DNA of 64,000 bases from Candidatus Nitrosopumilus sp. (lineage in GTDB: Archaea > Thermoproteota > Nitrososphaeria > Nitrososphaerales > Nitrosopumilaceae), in contig JAOLZN010000006.1 in assembly GCA_028343855.1 (NCBI GenBank), positions 1-64,000 on the forward strand, in the 5' to 3' direction. This document shows, one piece after another, positions 1 through 9,756 of this stretch. The position numbers and the translations under genes are program-made. The notes below the pieces were generated by a model. The model saw nothing but the letters and a program-made list of their open reading frames with translations, had not been told where the DNA came from and did no database searches. The first letter of the stretch is position 1. Each line of letters begins with the position of its first letter.

Positions 1-834
1 TCCTTCTATACAAAATGGACCATTCATGCCTGGAGCCACAACTCTTTTTGCTGCTTCTACAAAATTTTCACCCATTTTATACACCTCATCAAGTAATGAT
101 TCTCTTAACACAAGTGGACTATTTCCAATTACATTGAATGATGGAACTTTTGTTGATTTCATTTGCTGTTCTGCTGGGATTCTTCCAAGACCTTCAATGT
201 CTGATTCATGTCTTTGATCAACTCCAAAGAATTCTAATTCCCCTGATAATGGTGAGTAAAAGAATTGTAAGTATGCTAAAACACCTGCTGCATATTCTTG
301 AATGTATAGGGTTTCATCTTTTGAAAGAATACCTTCAGAAATTAACTGATTTCTTTTTGTATTGTAATCTTCTTCATTGGCTGCCATAAAGTAACCTTTA
401 CCTCCTGCAGCTCCTTGTCTTTTCACAATTACTAATTTTTCAATATCTTTTGGTGTTGCTATTGGTTTTGGCATTGGAAGTGTTGCATCTTTCATTAGTT
501 GCTCCTTCATATTCCTGTCTGATTCCCATCTGAGAATCCATTTGTTTCCAAATACAGGTGTCTTGATGGATTCAATTTCCTCGGAACTCATTTGGGCAAT
601 TAATGTTCCATGGGGAATCAAAACAGCATTGTTTTCTTGAAGAGTTTTTTGACATTTTTCATCTAGTACTTCCTTAAAGGAATCTACAATAATCAATTCA
701 TCAATAAATGGAAATCTGCGATATAATTTTTCACGTTTTTTTTCACAAACTAGGATTGTTTTGAGGCCTTCATCTTTTGCACCTTTTAGAACTTGTAATG
801 AGCAGTGAGATCCAAGAGTTGCTATGGCTGTCAT
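1..834 (-). CDS. purP: PurP-like 5-formaminoimidazole-4-carboxamide ribonucleotide synthetase (ATP-grasp), 3' end truncated by window edge
   Basis: Minus-strand reading frame from ATG at 834 stays open to the window edge: MTAIATLGSHCSLQVLKGAKDEGLKTILVCEKKREKLYRRFPFIDELIIVDSF...KPIATPKDIEKLVIVKRQGAAGGKGYFMA...; typical archaeal PurP N-terminus. Confidence 0.85.
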   Translation of the reverse strand, partial: MTAIATLGSHCSLQVLKGAKDEGLKTILVCEKKREKLYRRFPFIDELIIVDSFKEVLDEKCQKTLQENNAVLIPHGTLIAQMSSEEIESIKTPVFGNKWILRWESDRNMKEQLMKDATLPMPKPIATPKDIEKLVIVKRQGAAGGKGYFMAANEEDYNTKRNQLISEGILSKDETLYIQEYAAGVLAYLQFFYSPLSGELEFFGVDQRHESDIEGLGRIPAEQQMKSTKVPSFNVIGNSPLVLRESLLDEVYKMGENFVEAAKRVVAPGMNGPFCIEG

Positions 835-946
835 TTTCTTACTCTGAGTAAAATTTTGTTATTTATGAACTATAGGAAGTTAATTGAATAATTTCGAGTC
901 CTGAAAAGATATGACGTATCGACGTTCTTTATCTTACCAAGACTAT

Positions 947-1153
947 CTAATGATAGATCGCACTACTATATTTAGATCGCGATTCAATTAATTCTACATT
1001 TAATTCTGATTTAATGTCTGCAGGTATTACTTTGAGAACAAAATCATACATGGTTGTATTTTTTGGTAATTCTTCCCTTTCTTGCAATAGTGAAAATACG
1101 GCTATTCCATTAGATATGATGGCAATCATTTTTTCTTTATTGTTTAATGACAT
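947..1153 (-). CDS. hypothetical small protein
   Basis: 68 aa ORF from track, intergenic placement. Confidence 0.5.
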   Translation of the reverse strand: MSLNNKEKMIAIISNGIAVFSLLQEREELPKNTTMYDFVLKVIPADIKSELNVELIESRSKYSSAIYH

Positions 1154-1198
1154 AGTTATTCTGAAAAATTCTAACTAATTAATCTAAAACTACTTCAA

Positions 1199-1393
1199 TT
1201 AAATTATTGATTGAAATCCTACTTGTTTTTCAATAATTTGTAATAATTTAGGTGATGTTTCTAGAGTTTCTAGATCTATTGAAATACTGTGACCATATGC
1301 ATCATCAGAGTAGTTTTGAGAAGCATGATATCCTACATAGACAGCAGTACTGAGGAACATTACTATCACTAATCCTATCAAGATATTTGCCAT
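1199..1393 (-). CDS. small single-TM protein
   Basis: 64 aa ORF, N-terminal hydrophobic stretch MANILIGLVIVMFLSTAVYVGY. Confidence 0.55.
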   Translation of the reverse strand: MANILIGLVIVMFLSTAVYVGYHASQNYSDDAYGHSISIDLETLETSPKLLQIIEKQVGFQSII

Positions 1394-1504
1394 ATTGTTT
1401 AGAATTCGCCTTTAGGGATGTAAAAACATTATGAAAATTGTGCATTTTTGAGGATCATTTTGAAAAAATTAATTACACCAGAAAATATGGAAATATTATA
1501 AATT

Positions 1505-2815
1505 ATGATTGAAACTGAATTAGGAAAATTACGTAGATCTCACTATTCTGATGAATTAAATGCATCAATGGATGGTTCTGAGGTCACTGTAATGGGGTGG
1601 GTATTGACAGTTAGAGGCCATGGAAATATCAGTTTTGCCACGGTTCATGACAAAAATGGTGATCTTTCAATTGTTGCAAAGAAAGGTGATTGCCCAGATG
1701 AAATACGAGAGAAAATTTCTAATCTAAAAGCACATTCATCCATTGGCATTACTGGAAAGATTAAAGCGTCTGAAAAAGCACCTAGTGGATTTGAAATAAT
1801 TCCTACAGAATTACGTGTATTTTCAGAAGTAACAACTATTCCTCCTTTTGAACCAACTGCAAAAACTGTCAAAAATATTGATACTCGTTTAGAAGTAAGA
1901 CCAATTGATCTAAGACGAAATATCTTACAACATGTTTTCAAAACTAGAAGTTTAGTTTTAAAAACAATTAGAGATTACTTTAATGATCAAAATTTTGTTG
2001 AAATCAACACTCCAAAAATGATTGCAACAGCTACCGAAGGTGGCGCTGCATTGTTTCCAATATTTTATTACAACAAAGAAGCATTTTTAGCTCAAAGCCC
2101 CCAATTGTACAAAGAACAATTGACAATGAGTTTTGAAAAAGTTTTTGAAATTGCACCAATTTTCAGAGCCGAACCATCTCGGACAAACAGACACTTAGCT
2201 GAAGCAATATCTATTGATTTGGAAGAGGCTTTTGTAGATTATAATGATGTGATGAGTAGAATAGAGGACATCATCAAAGTTTCAATCATTGCAGTTAATG
2301 ATTACATTAAAAATAATCCTGATTCAGAATTTACTCCGACCCCTGTACCTGAAAATATTCCAAGATACACCTATGATGATCTTGTAGATAGAATGCAAAA
2401 GGCAGGAGCCAAAACCGAATGGGGCGATGATTTGTATCCTTCAAATCTTAAAAAAATTGGGTTAGATGGATTTTATTTTATTACTGATTGGCCTTTAGGT
2501 CCAAAACCATTTTACGTTAAAGATAGTAAATCTAATCCTAAAATTTCTGAATCATTTGATTTGATGTTTGGAGATTTGGAATTATCTTCGGGTAGTACAA
2601 GAATTGAAAAACGTGATGAATTGGCTCAAAGAATGAGCAATAAAGGCATGAAAACAGACTCATTTGAATACCATCTTAATGCATTTGATTATGGTGTACC
2701 TCCCCACGCAGGATGTGGAATTGGTCTTGAGAGATTAATTATGGCTTTAACGGGTACTGAAAATATTCGTGATACTACATTTTATCCAAGAGATGTGGAC
2801 AGACTTACTCCTTAG
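1505..2815 (+). CDS. aspS: aspartyl-tRNA synthetase, archaeal type
   Basis: 436 aa; OB-fold N-terminus, FRAEPSRTNRHLAEA and GCGIGLERLIMALTG class II motifs. Confidence 0.95.
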   Translation: MIETELGKLRRSHYSDELNASMDGSEVTVMGWVLTVRGHGNISFATVHDKNGDLSIVAKKGDCPDEIREKISNLKAHSSIGITGKIKASEKAPSGFEIIPTELRVFSEVTTIPPFEPTAKTVKNIDTRLEVRPIDLRRNILQHVFKTRSLVLKTIRDYFNDQNFVEINTPKMIATATEGGAALFPIFYYNKEAFLAQSPQLYKEQLTMSFEKVFEIAPIFRAEPSRTNRHLAEAISIDLEEAFVDYNDVMSRIEDIIKVSIIAVNDYIKNNPDSEFTPTPVPENIPRYTYDDLVDRMQKAGAKTEWGDDLYPSNLKKIGLDGFYFITDWPLGPKPFYVKDSKSNPKISESFDLMFGDLELSSGSTRIEKRDELAQRMSNKGMKTDSFEYHLNAFDYGVPPHAGCGIGLERLIMALTGTENIRDTTFYPRDVDRLTP

Positions 2816-2829
2816 AATTTCGTTATAAT

Positions 2830-2922
2830 CTAATTTCCTATTTGATAGCCACAATTGCCACAACGATTAGCTTTTTTATCAAATCTTAATTCATTACATG
2901 CTGGACATCTAGTAAAAGCCAT
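2830..2922 (-). CDS. 30 aa zinc-ribbon microprotein
   Basis: MAFTRCPACNELRFDKKANRCGNCGYQIGN; two CxxC pairs; not in supplied ORF track. Confidence 0.6.
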   Translation of the reverse strand: MAFTRCPACNELRFDKKANRCGNCGYQIGN

Positions 2923-2943
2923 GATTCTGTATTCAATGTATGA

Positions 2944-3054
2944 TTATATGAGTAAATCGACTTTCATTATGCATTTCTTATGATACCAATGACTATTTCT
3001 AATTCTGGGATTCAATCTAATCTCTTTGCTGCATAGAGTACAATGGATTTTCAA
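2944..3054 (-). CDS. 36 aa CxxC/HxxxC microprotein (TTG start)
   Basis: LKIHCTLCSKEIRLNPRIRNSHWYHKKCIMKVDLLI; strong resemblance to the 51928-52059 product. Confidence 0.55.
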   Translation of the reverse strand: MKIHCTLCSKEIRLNPRIRNSHWYHKKCIMKVDLLI

Positions 3055-3198
3055 AGCTTATCTATGATATTTCAAATTCATTTAAGACACATTGGTTATT
3101 ATAAAAAAATGGATGTTGTAATTTATTAAATTTTAATTCATTAATGATATTTTTACAATTAAATAATTTCCTAAATAGCCCTAGAATTAGACAGTATT

Positions 3199-3393
3199 AT
3201 GCCAAATTCTGGAAATTTTCATTCACCAAAATCTAATGCCAAGATATTTTGTGCTTGGTGTCAGAAATGGAAGACGGGATACATAGTTTTAAAATTTACA
3301 AAAGGTGCAAATTGGAAAATTAACAAACATTTCAAAGGAGAGAAATTCTGTAAGGGTTCTAACAAAGTTGTTATGAAGCCCAATTCAGATTAA
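3199..3393 (+). CDS. small CxWC / HKHFKGxxxCKGS protein
   Basis: 64 aa; FCAWCQKW...INKHFKGEKFCKGS, paralogous to 14788-15021. Confidence 0.7.
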   Translation: MPNSGNFHSPKSNAKIFCAWCQKWKTGYIVLKFTKGANWKINKHFKGEKFCKGSNKVVMKPNSD

Positions 3394-3447
3394 TCAAAAT
3401 TCATGAAAAATGTAATTTTTTTATTTGGATGATTTGTAAAATTTGTA

Positions 3448-4086
3448 ATGAGTATCTATATTGAACTTTTACAGGAATATAGGGAAAAATTCGATAGAGA
3501 AATATTCCCATTATTGATTTCTAATCAATTAATTCATAAAAATACGGGTCAAGTATACCATTCTTTTCAAAAAAGAATTGATAGAATAGAACTACAAAAA
3601 AAATCCATTGAAGATAAAGTATCACAATTAAAACAACATATGTCAAATGGGAATAAAGTTGAAGATTTTGATAAATCGACAATGTTTGATTTAATTGCAA
3701 TGTTTGCGCAAGCGACATTATCATACTTTGAGATATACAAATCATGTTTGAAATTCTCTTTAAATTTTGAAAAACTTGAAATAACAAAATCTAATCCGGG
3801 TTATAATGAGATGATTGATCATTTGGGTGACTACAAAAATAATGGAGTATCAGTATTTCATAAAGCAGGTCTTAGAACATTTTTCAATGTAGATTTAAGA
3901 AATGTTTTAACAAATGACTCTTGGTGGATAAATAATAATTTTGAATTTACTTATGAAGAACCTGATGGTACAGAAATCTCCCTAAGTATAGGTGAACTTT
4001 ATGGGGAATTGGCAAGTATCAATTCTGTGGTATTGGGATTCACTGAAAATCATCAAAAAAATTCTGATATTGAGTCTTCAAAATAG
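3448..4086 (+). CDS. hypothetical protein
   Basis: 212 aa ORF. Confidence 0.7.
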   Translation: MSIYIELLQEYREKFDREIFPLLISNQLIHKNTGQVYHSFQKRIDRIELQKKSIEDKVSQLKQHMSNGNKVEDFDKSTMFDLIAMFAQATLSYFEIYKSCLKFSLNFEKLEITKSNPGYNEMIDHLGDYKNNGVSVFHKAGLRTFFNVDLRNVLTNDSWWINNNFEFTYEEPDGTEISLSIGELYGELASINSVVLGFTENHQKNSDIESSK

Positions 4087-4129
4087 TCTTTTGATTTTAA
4101 TACAGTAAAATGATTTTTGAATTTATACC

Positions 4130-5398
4130 TTGAAGGAAACCTTATCAAAAATCATTAAAATTAGTGGACCTGGATTGCTCTTTGCAAGCACTGCAATAGG
4201 TGTATCTCACCTAATTCAGTCTACTAGGGCAGGCGCTGATTTTGGATTAATGATAATTGGATTTGTAGTACTAGTTAGTGTGCTCAAATATCCCTTTTTT
4301 GAGTATGGCTCTAGATATGCAAATTCTACTCAAACAAGCATAATTGATGGATACAAAAAATTAGGAACTCCAATTCTAGTTTTGTATCTCATAATTACAG
4401 TTTGTTCGATGTTTTTTGTTACTGGTGCAGTTGGATTTGTAGCTGCAGGATTTTTTGAGAATTTATTTAATTTAGAATTTTTGGGAGAATGGTCCATAAT
4501 CTTACTATTCATATCATGTGTGATGATTTTGGGAATAGGCAAATTCCATCTATTGGATAATTTGATCAAAGTTATTGTAACTATTTTGGTTATCTCTACA
4601 GTACTTGCGTTCTCACTTACTATAATTAATGGACCAATCGAACCAGTTGAAAATTTTGTTCCAAAAGAATTATGGACTACAACAGGAATCTTCTTTTTAC
4701 TGGCACTGATGGGATGGATGCCTACTGCAATTGATTTATCAAGTTGGAATAGTCTATGGACATTAGAAAAAATAAAGCAATCAAACTATCGACCAAAATT
4801 AAAAGTAACTTTGTTAGAATTTAGAATTTCTTACCTTCTCACTGGAATTCTGGCAATAATGTTTGTTACCCTTGGTACTTTCATCTTTTATGGTTCTGGA
4901 GAAGAACTTCCTAACAATAATTCACAATTTGCCCATACTATCATTACAATGTATAGTAGTGTAATGGGTAATTGGAGCTATATTGTAATTTCGGCATCAG
5001 CATTTACTGTAATGTTTGGAACTATTCTTGCAGTATTTGATGGATATTCTCGTGCACTAAATAGAACGGTTGAACTGCTATTTGGAAAAAATGAGAACGA
5101 TCCGTCTAAAAGTTCAAGAAAACTGTATTCTGTATTTCTTGTTATTTTAGCCTCAGGATCTCTGGTAATAGTACTTCAATTTGGAGATAATCTAAAGGAA
5201 TTAGTTGACTTTGCAACCATTTTGTCATTTGTAATTGCTCCAGTAATTGCTATTTTCAACTATAGACTAGTTACTGGAAAATATTTAGAAAAATCAGATC
5301 AACCCTCAATAATATTGAAAATTTTAAGTGTTGGGGGAATTCTATTTTTATCAGGATTTGCAGTATACTTTATTTTATTAAAATTCGTTTTAAACTAA
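4130..5398 (+). CDS. NRAMP-family divalent metal transporter-like membrane protein
   Basis: 422 aa, many TM segments, GPGLLFASTAIGVSHLIQSTRAGADFG N-terminus typical of the NRAMP superfamily; probable TTG start. Confidence 0.8.
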   Translation: MKETLSKIIKISGPGLLFASTAIGVSHLIQSTRAGADFGLMIIGFVVLVSVLKYPFFEYGSRYANSTQTSIIDGYKKLGTPILVLYLIITVCSMFFVTGAVGFVAAGFFENLFNLEFLGEWSIILLFISCVMILGIGKFHLLDNLIKVIVTILVISTVLAFSLTIINGPIEPVENFVPKELWTTTGIFFLLALMGWMPTAIDLSSWNSLWTLEKIKQSNYRPKLKVTLLEFRISYLLTGILAIMFVTLGTFIFYGSGEELPNNNSQFAHTIITMYSSVMGNWSYIVISASAFTVMFGTILAVFDGYSRALNRTVELLFGKNENDPSKSSRKLYSVFLVILASGSLVIVLQFGDNLKELVDFATILSFVIAPVIAIFNYRLVTGKYLEKSDQPSIILKILSVGGILFLSGFAVYFILLKFVLN

Positions 5399-5428
5399 AT
5401 TTTTATTTGAATTAGATTAACTCCATAC

Positions 5429-5956
5429 ATGCCGTTTGTAAAAGAAGGAGATGAATCAAATCCTGATGTTTCATCACTATACAAAGAAATTGATGATGAA
5501 TTAAAAATTGGTAAGATTCCAAATATATTGAAAACTACCTCAATTGATCCTCAAATTGCCCGATGGTTTTGGGATGGTGTTAAAATTATCTTACTTCGAG
5601 AATCTTCTATTCCAAGAACTTTGAAGGAATCAATTGCAGTGATTGTGTCAAACGCAAATTCTTGCAAATACTGCACACAAGCTCATTCAATGTTATTGCA
5701 GTTAATGGGATTCGATGATGATAAAATTAATGATCTAAAAAATGATTTTGAAAATTTCTCAGATAAAGAAAAAGCTGCATTAAATTATGCATTAAAAATA
5801 AACAACTCTGCAAATAAAACAACTGCTGATGATCATAGAATTTTAAATGAATTTGGTTATGATGATAAACAAATTGTAGAAATTACTTCTGTAGTTGCTG
5901 CCTTTAATTGGGCAAACATAATTGCTGATGCCTTAGGTACAGATATGGAAGCATAG
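5429..5956 (+). CDS. carboxymuconolactone decarboxylase / AhpD-like peroxidase-related protein
   Basis: SCKYCTQAHSMLLQLMG CxxC-x2-H motif. Confidence 0.85.
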   Translation: MPFVKEGDESNPDVSSLYKEIDDELKIGKIPNILKTTSIDPQIARWFWDGVKIILLRESSIPRTLKESIAVIVSNANSCKYCTQAHSMLLQLMGFDDDKINDLKNDFENFSDKEKAALNYALKINNSANKTTADDHRILNEFGYDDKQIVEITSVVAAFNWANIIADALGTDMEA

Positions 5957-6209
5957 TTTTTTGATAATTATTGATCTGCTAATCAAATTTTTCACACTTT
6001 TTTAATTTTAACAAAAATTTATGAGATTAATCAAGCCAAGATTACAAAGGGACATGAAAAGAAGGGGGATTTGAACCAAACCGGAATTCATGTTAATCTA
6101 GGCATAAATTTTGTATAATCAAAACTACTGTTAAGATCAATTTTTTTATTGTTTTTTTTATTTATGAAAAGTTAGTAATAGACAGTGTTGCCATGGGTAA
6201 TGCTGGGTT

Positions 6210-6247
6210 GCGATAATTCAAACTAACGCATCTTTTGGAATTATCGC
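6210..6247. repeat. 10-bp perfect inverted repeat, 18-nt loop
   Basis: gcgataattc (6210-6219) / gaattatcgc (6238-6247), in a 382-bp intergenic region upstream of gatC. Confidence 0.6.
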
Positions 6248-6338
6248 TCTACCACGTGGCTAAACAATCAGATCAAAGTATTTTGTGCCTACCATTTTAT
6301 AGTAAGATTGATAGATTCACCTCATAGGAGTATAGAAA

Positions 6339-6602
6339 ATGGTTACCGTTGAAGAAATTGAACATGTTTCAAAATTAATGAAAATAGATGTAGATGATCA
6401 TAGTGAATATCTTGAAAAAGTTCAAACCATGATTAGTTATTTTGATATTTTGGATTCTGCAGGAGTTGAATCTGAAGAAATATCAATGCCAGAAATTCCA
6501 ATTGAACAATTACGAAATGATGAATACATTCCATTTGATGAAAAATTAATTGAGAAGATGAATCATTACAAAGGAACCTACGTAAGAGCACCAAAGATGT
6601 GA
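6339..6602 (+). CDS. gatC: Asp-tRNA(Asn)/Glu-tRNA(Gln) amidotransferase subunit C
   Basis: 87 aa GatC family, operon with gatA/gatB. Confidence 0.92.
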   Translation: MVTVEEIEHVSKLMKIDVDDHSEYLEKVQTMISYFDILDSAGVESEEISMPEIPIEQLRNDEYIPFDEKLIEKMNHYKGTYVRAPKM

Positions 6603-6603
6603 T

Positions 6604-8049
6604 ATGAATCTAAAAATCTCTGCCCTTGAATTTATTGAAGAAGTAAAAAGTGGAAATATTACTGTAGAGGAATTTACTGCAAAAACAATTGAAAGAATTA
6701 ATCAAGTTGATGATAAACTTCATGCATTTTTATCCGTAAATAATGATGCAATTGATCAGGCCCGTAATATCGATAAGAAAATAAAATCCGGTGAAAATGT
6801 TGGAGCATGTTACGGGATGCCAATTTCAATCAAAGACAACATGTGTATCAAAGATACTAAAACTACATGTGCATCAAAAATGCTTGAAAACTTTGTTGCA
6901 CCATACGATGCAACAGTAATTTCAAAATTAAAAAAACAAGATGCAATTTTTATTGGCAAGGTTAACATGGATGAATTTGCCATGGGGCTAACTACTGAGT
7001 TCAGTGCTTTTGGCCCAAGCAAAAATCCGTGGAATATTGAACATGTCCCAGGAGGTTCATCTGGTGGAAGTGCAGTATCTGTCAGTTCATACGAATGTAT
7101 TGCGTCATTGGGTTCTGATACTGGGGGTTCAGTTAGAAACCCTGCCAGTTTTTGCTCAACTGTAGGATACAAACCAACTTATGGATTAATCAGTAGATTT
7201 GGATTAATTTCATACGCAAATAGTATTGAACAGATAGGCCCTCTAACTAGAACTGTTAAGGACACTGCATTCATGTTAAATCTCATCGCAGGAATTGACC
7301 CAAATGACAATACTACAATTAACAACAATAATGAAGACTATTTGGAAGGAATTGAATCAGGAATAGAAGGCAAAAAAATTGGAATAATTACTGAAATGAT
7401 GGGAGAAGGAATTGATCCTGAAGTACTTTCTGCTACAAAACAGGCTATCTCTAAACTTGAAGGATTAGGTGCTACCTGTGAAGAAGTATCCTTAGATATG
7501 GTAAAATATTCTGTAGCCGCATATTATACAATAACTGCAACAGAAGCTGGTAGTAATCTAGCAAGATATGATAATTTGAGATATGGATATGAAATGCCTG
7601 TTGAAGGTTATGAATTTAATTCCTACATTTCAAAAGCTAGAAAAAACTTTGGACCTGAAGTAACTAGACGAATGATAATTGGAGGATTTGTTCCCTCTGC
7701 AGGTCATGCAGGAAAATATTTCCTCAAAGCTATGAAAGTAAAAAGCAAACTTACAAAACAAATCAATGAAGCATTTAAGAAATTTGATTTGTTGATAGCA
7801 CCAACTGTTCCAATATTGCCATTTAAAATTGGAGAAAAAATCGATGATCCTGTGTCTCTATTTTTAGTAGATATCAATACAGTTACAGCTAATCTAACTG
7901 GTAAACCTGCCATTTCAATTCCGTTTAAAATTGTAAATGGCTTGCCAATTGGAATTCAATTATTGGCAAATTCTATGGAAGATAAACTGCTTTTACAAGC
8001 AGCACATGCATTAGAACAAACAGTTACCTTACCGGAGGTACCAATATGA
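6604..8049 (+). CDS. gatA: Asp/Glu-tRNA amidotransferase subunit A
   Basis: Amidase signature GGSSGGSAVSVSS...GSDTGGSVRNPASFCS. Confidence 0.97.
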   Translation: MNLKISALEFIEEVKSGNITVEEFTAKTIERINQVDDKLHAFLSVNNDAIDQARNIDKKIKSGENVGACYGMPISIKDNMCIKDTKTTCASKMLENFVAPYDATVISKLKKQDAIFIGKVNMDEFAMGLTTEFSAFGPSKNPWNIEHVPGGSSGGSAVSVSSYECIASLGSDTGGSVRNPASFCSTVGYKPTYGLISRFGLISYANSIEQIGPLTRTVKDTAFMLNLIAGIDPNDNTTINNNNEDYLEGIESGIEGKKIGIITEMMGEGIDPEVLSATKQAISKLEGLGATCEEVSLDMVKYSVAAYYTITATEAGSNLARYDNLRYGYEMPVEGYEFNSYISKARKNFGPEVTRRMIIGGFVPSAGHAGKYFLKAMKVKSKLTKQINEAFKKFDLLIAPTVPILPFKIGEKIDDPVSLFLVDINTVTANLTGKPAISIPFKIVNGLPIGIQLLANSMEDKLLLQAAHALEQTVTLPEVPI

Positions 8050-9452
8050 CAAAAATTGGTTTAGAAATTCACTGTCAATTAACAAATTTACAAAGCAAGT
8101 TATTTTGTTCATGTAAGGCAAACTATCGTGAATTTGAACCAAATGAAAACATATGTCCTGTATGTGCAGGAATGCCCGGCAGTTTGCCCAGATTAAACCA
8201 AGAAGCAGTCAAAAAAGCAACCATGATTGCAATGGCATTAAATTGCTCCACTCCGGAAAAAATTGCATTTTTTAGAAAAAATTACTTTTATCCAGATTTA
8301 CCTAAAAATTTTCAAATTACACAATTGAATATTTACGGTGATACCAGTGTTGGTGGTTCTGGAACAATATCTGTAGGAGATAAGAAAATTAGAATTACTA
8401 GAATTCAATTAGAAGAAGATCCTGGAAGATTAATCTATGAAGGTAGTTCTTCAAAAAATCAAATTACATTAGTAGATTACAACCGTGCAGGTACTCCGTT
8501 AGTTGAAATTGTGACTGAACCAGACTTTGAGACCCCCAAAGAAGTGCGTGATTTTCTAAACATTTTGTCAGATTTACTCAAAAACCTAGGAGTTGCAGAC
8601 CCTAGTTTAGAAGGAGCAATGCGTGCAGATGCCAATGTATCCATACATGGTGGAAATAAAGTTGAAATCAAAAACATTGGATCTTTTCATGATTTAGAAA
8701 AAGCAGCTCACTTTGAAATTACCCGACAAGAGAGTTTGCATGACAGGGACATACCAATTGCACAAGAAACAAGACACTGGGACGATAGACGAAAAATTAC
8801 CGTGTCTTCACGTTCAAAAGAGGAAGATATGGATTACAGATATTTTCTTGAAGGAGACATACCTTGGGTAAAGATAAATCCAGAAATTCGTACTGAATTA
8901 AAATCTGAAATGCCTGAAAGCATTAGTTCTAAAAAAGAGAGATATGTTACAAAATATAATATTCCAGAACAAGTTGCTGATGTTTTATCTTCAGATAAAT
9001 ATTATTCTGACATGTTTGAAAAATCACATACTGAATCAAATGCCAAAGAAGTTGCAAATATCATAACAACTGAATTAATGGGGTTAGAAGACACTAGAGA
9101 AAAACGTGAGGCATCAAAACTTACTGCCACTCATTTAAGAGACCTAGCTGATTCCATTCAAACTGGCAAGGTATCAAGAAATTCTTCTAAAAATGCTTTA
9201 CATGAAATTTTAAAAACAGGAAAAAGTGTATCACAGATTATTTCTGATTTAGATTTAGGTAATGTATCTGACGAATCAGAATTACTGAAAATAATTGAAA
9301 AAATAATATCTGACGAATCAGAAGCTGTAGAACAAACAAAATCTAATCCTCAAACAATTAACTATCTTGTAGGCAAAGTAATGCAAGCTACAAAAGGTAA
9401 GGCAGATCCTACATCTACATTAAATTTATTAAAAAAACAGATTGGCATATGA
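8046..9452 (+). CDS. gatB: Asp/Glu-tRNA amidotransferase subunit B
   Basis: KIGLEIHCQLTNLQSKLFCSC, FFRKNYFYPDLPKNFQITQ; 4-bp overlap with gatA. Confidence 0.97.
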   Translation: MTKIGLEIHCQLTNLQSKLFCSCKANYREFEPNENICPVCAGMPGSLPRLNQEAVKKATMIAMALNCSTPEKIAFFRKNYFYPDLPKNFQITQLNIYGDTSVGGSGTISVGDKKIRITRIQLEEDPGRLIYEGSSSKNQITLVDYNRAGTPLVEIVTEPDFETPKEVRDFLNILSDLLKNLGVADPSLEGAMRADANVSIHGGNKVEIKNIGSFHDLEKAAHFEITRQESLHDRDIPIAQETRHWDDRRKITVSSRSKEEDMDYRYFLEGDIPWVKINPEIRTELKSEMPESISSKKERYVTKYNIPEQVADVLSSDKYYSDMFEKSHTESNAKEVANIITTELMGLEDTREKREASKLTATHLRDLADSIQTGKVSRNSSKNALHEILKTGKSVSQIISDLDLGNVSDESELLKIIEKIISDESEAVEQTKSNPQTINYLVGKVMQATKGKADPTSTLNLLKKQIGI

Positions 9453-9712
9453 TGGATTTATCTCTAGAGGATATAGAATTCATCAAAATTCTTGCAACAT
9501 CAGATGCCACAATTTTACAAGCAGGTATGAATGAGGCTACAAAAAAAAGATTAGATGACAGAGTAGGAGTAATTTTGCGCAAATACTATCATGAAAACAC
9601 CAGAAATACAGGCACAGAGTGTACAGATCAGTTATTAAAATTTGGAATTACTGAAGATGATGGCAAAGCAGCAATTGCATGTGCAAGACGTCTCGGTATA
9701 AATATCTCATAA
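9449..9712 (+). CDS. conserved hypothetical protein, in gat operon
   Basis: 87 aa; start overlaps gatB stop by 4 bp. Confidence 0.75.
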   Translation: MMDLSLEDIEFIKILATSDATILQAGMNEATKKRLDDRVGVILRKYYHENTRNTGTECTDQLLKFGITEDDGKAAIACARRLGINIS

Positions 9713-9756
9713 ATTAAAAAATCTTTTTACGGTCAAAGTATTGAAAAAAATGAAAC

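Noticed and set aside
26-389. + strand ORFs at the window start
   Set aside because: Antisense to the open PurP frame 1-834.
1645-1941. Antisense ORF inside aspS (98 aa) and similar long antisense ORFs (6810-7172, 26710-27114, 31997-32422, 62705-63007)
   Set aside because: Lie wholly opposite strongly supported conserved genes; compositions (Ser/Phe/Leu-rich) are typical of antisense frames.
6060-6265. Intact intron-containing tRNA on minus strand
   Set aside because: A-box-like and B-box-like strings exist, but acceptor ends do not pair and T-stem has several mismatches; kept only as an unexplained element.
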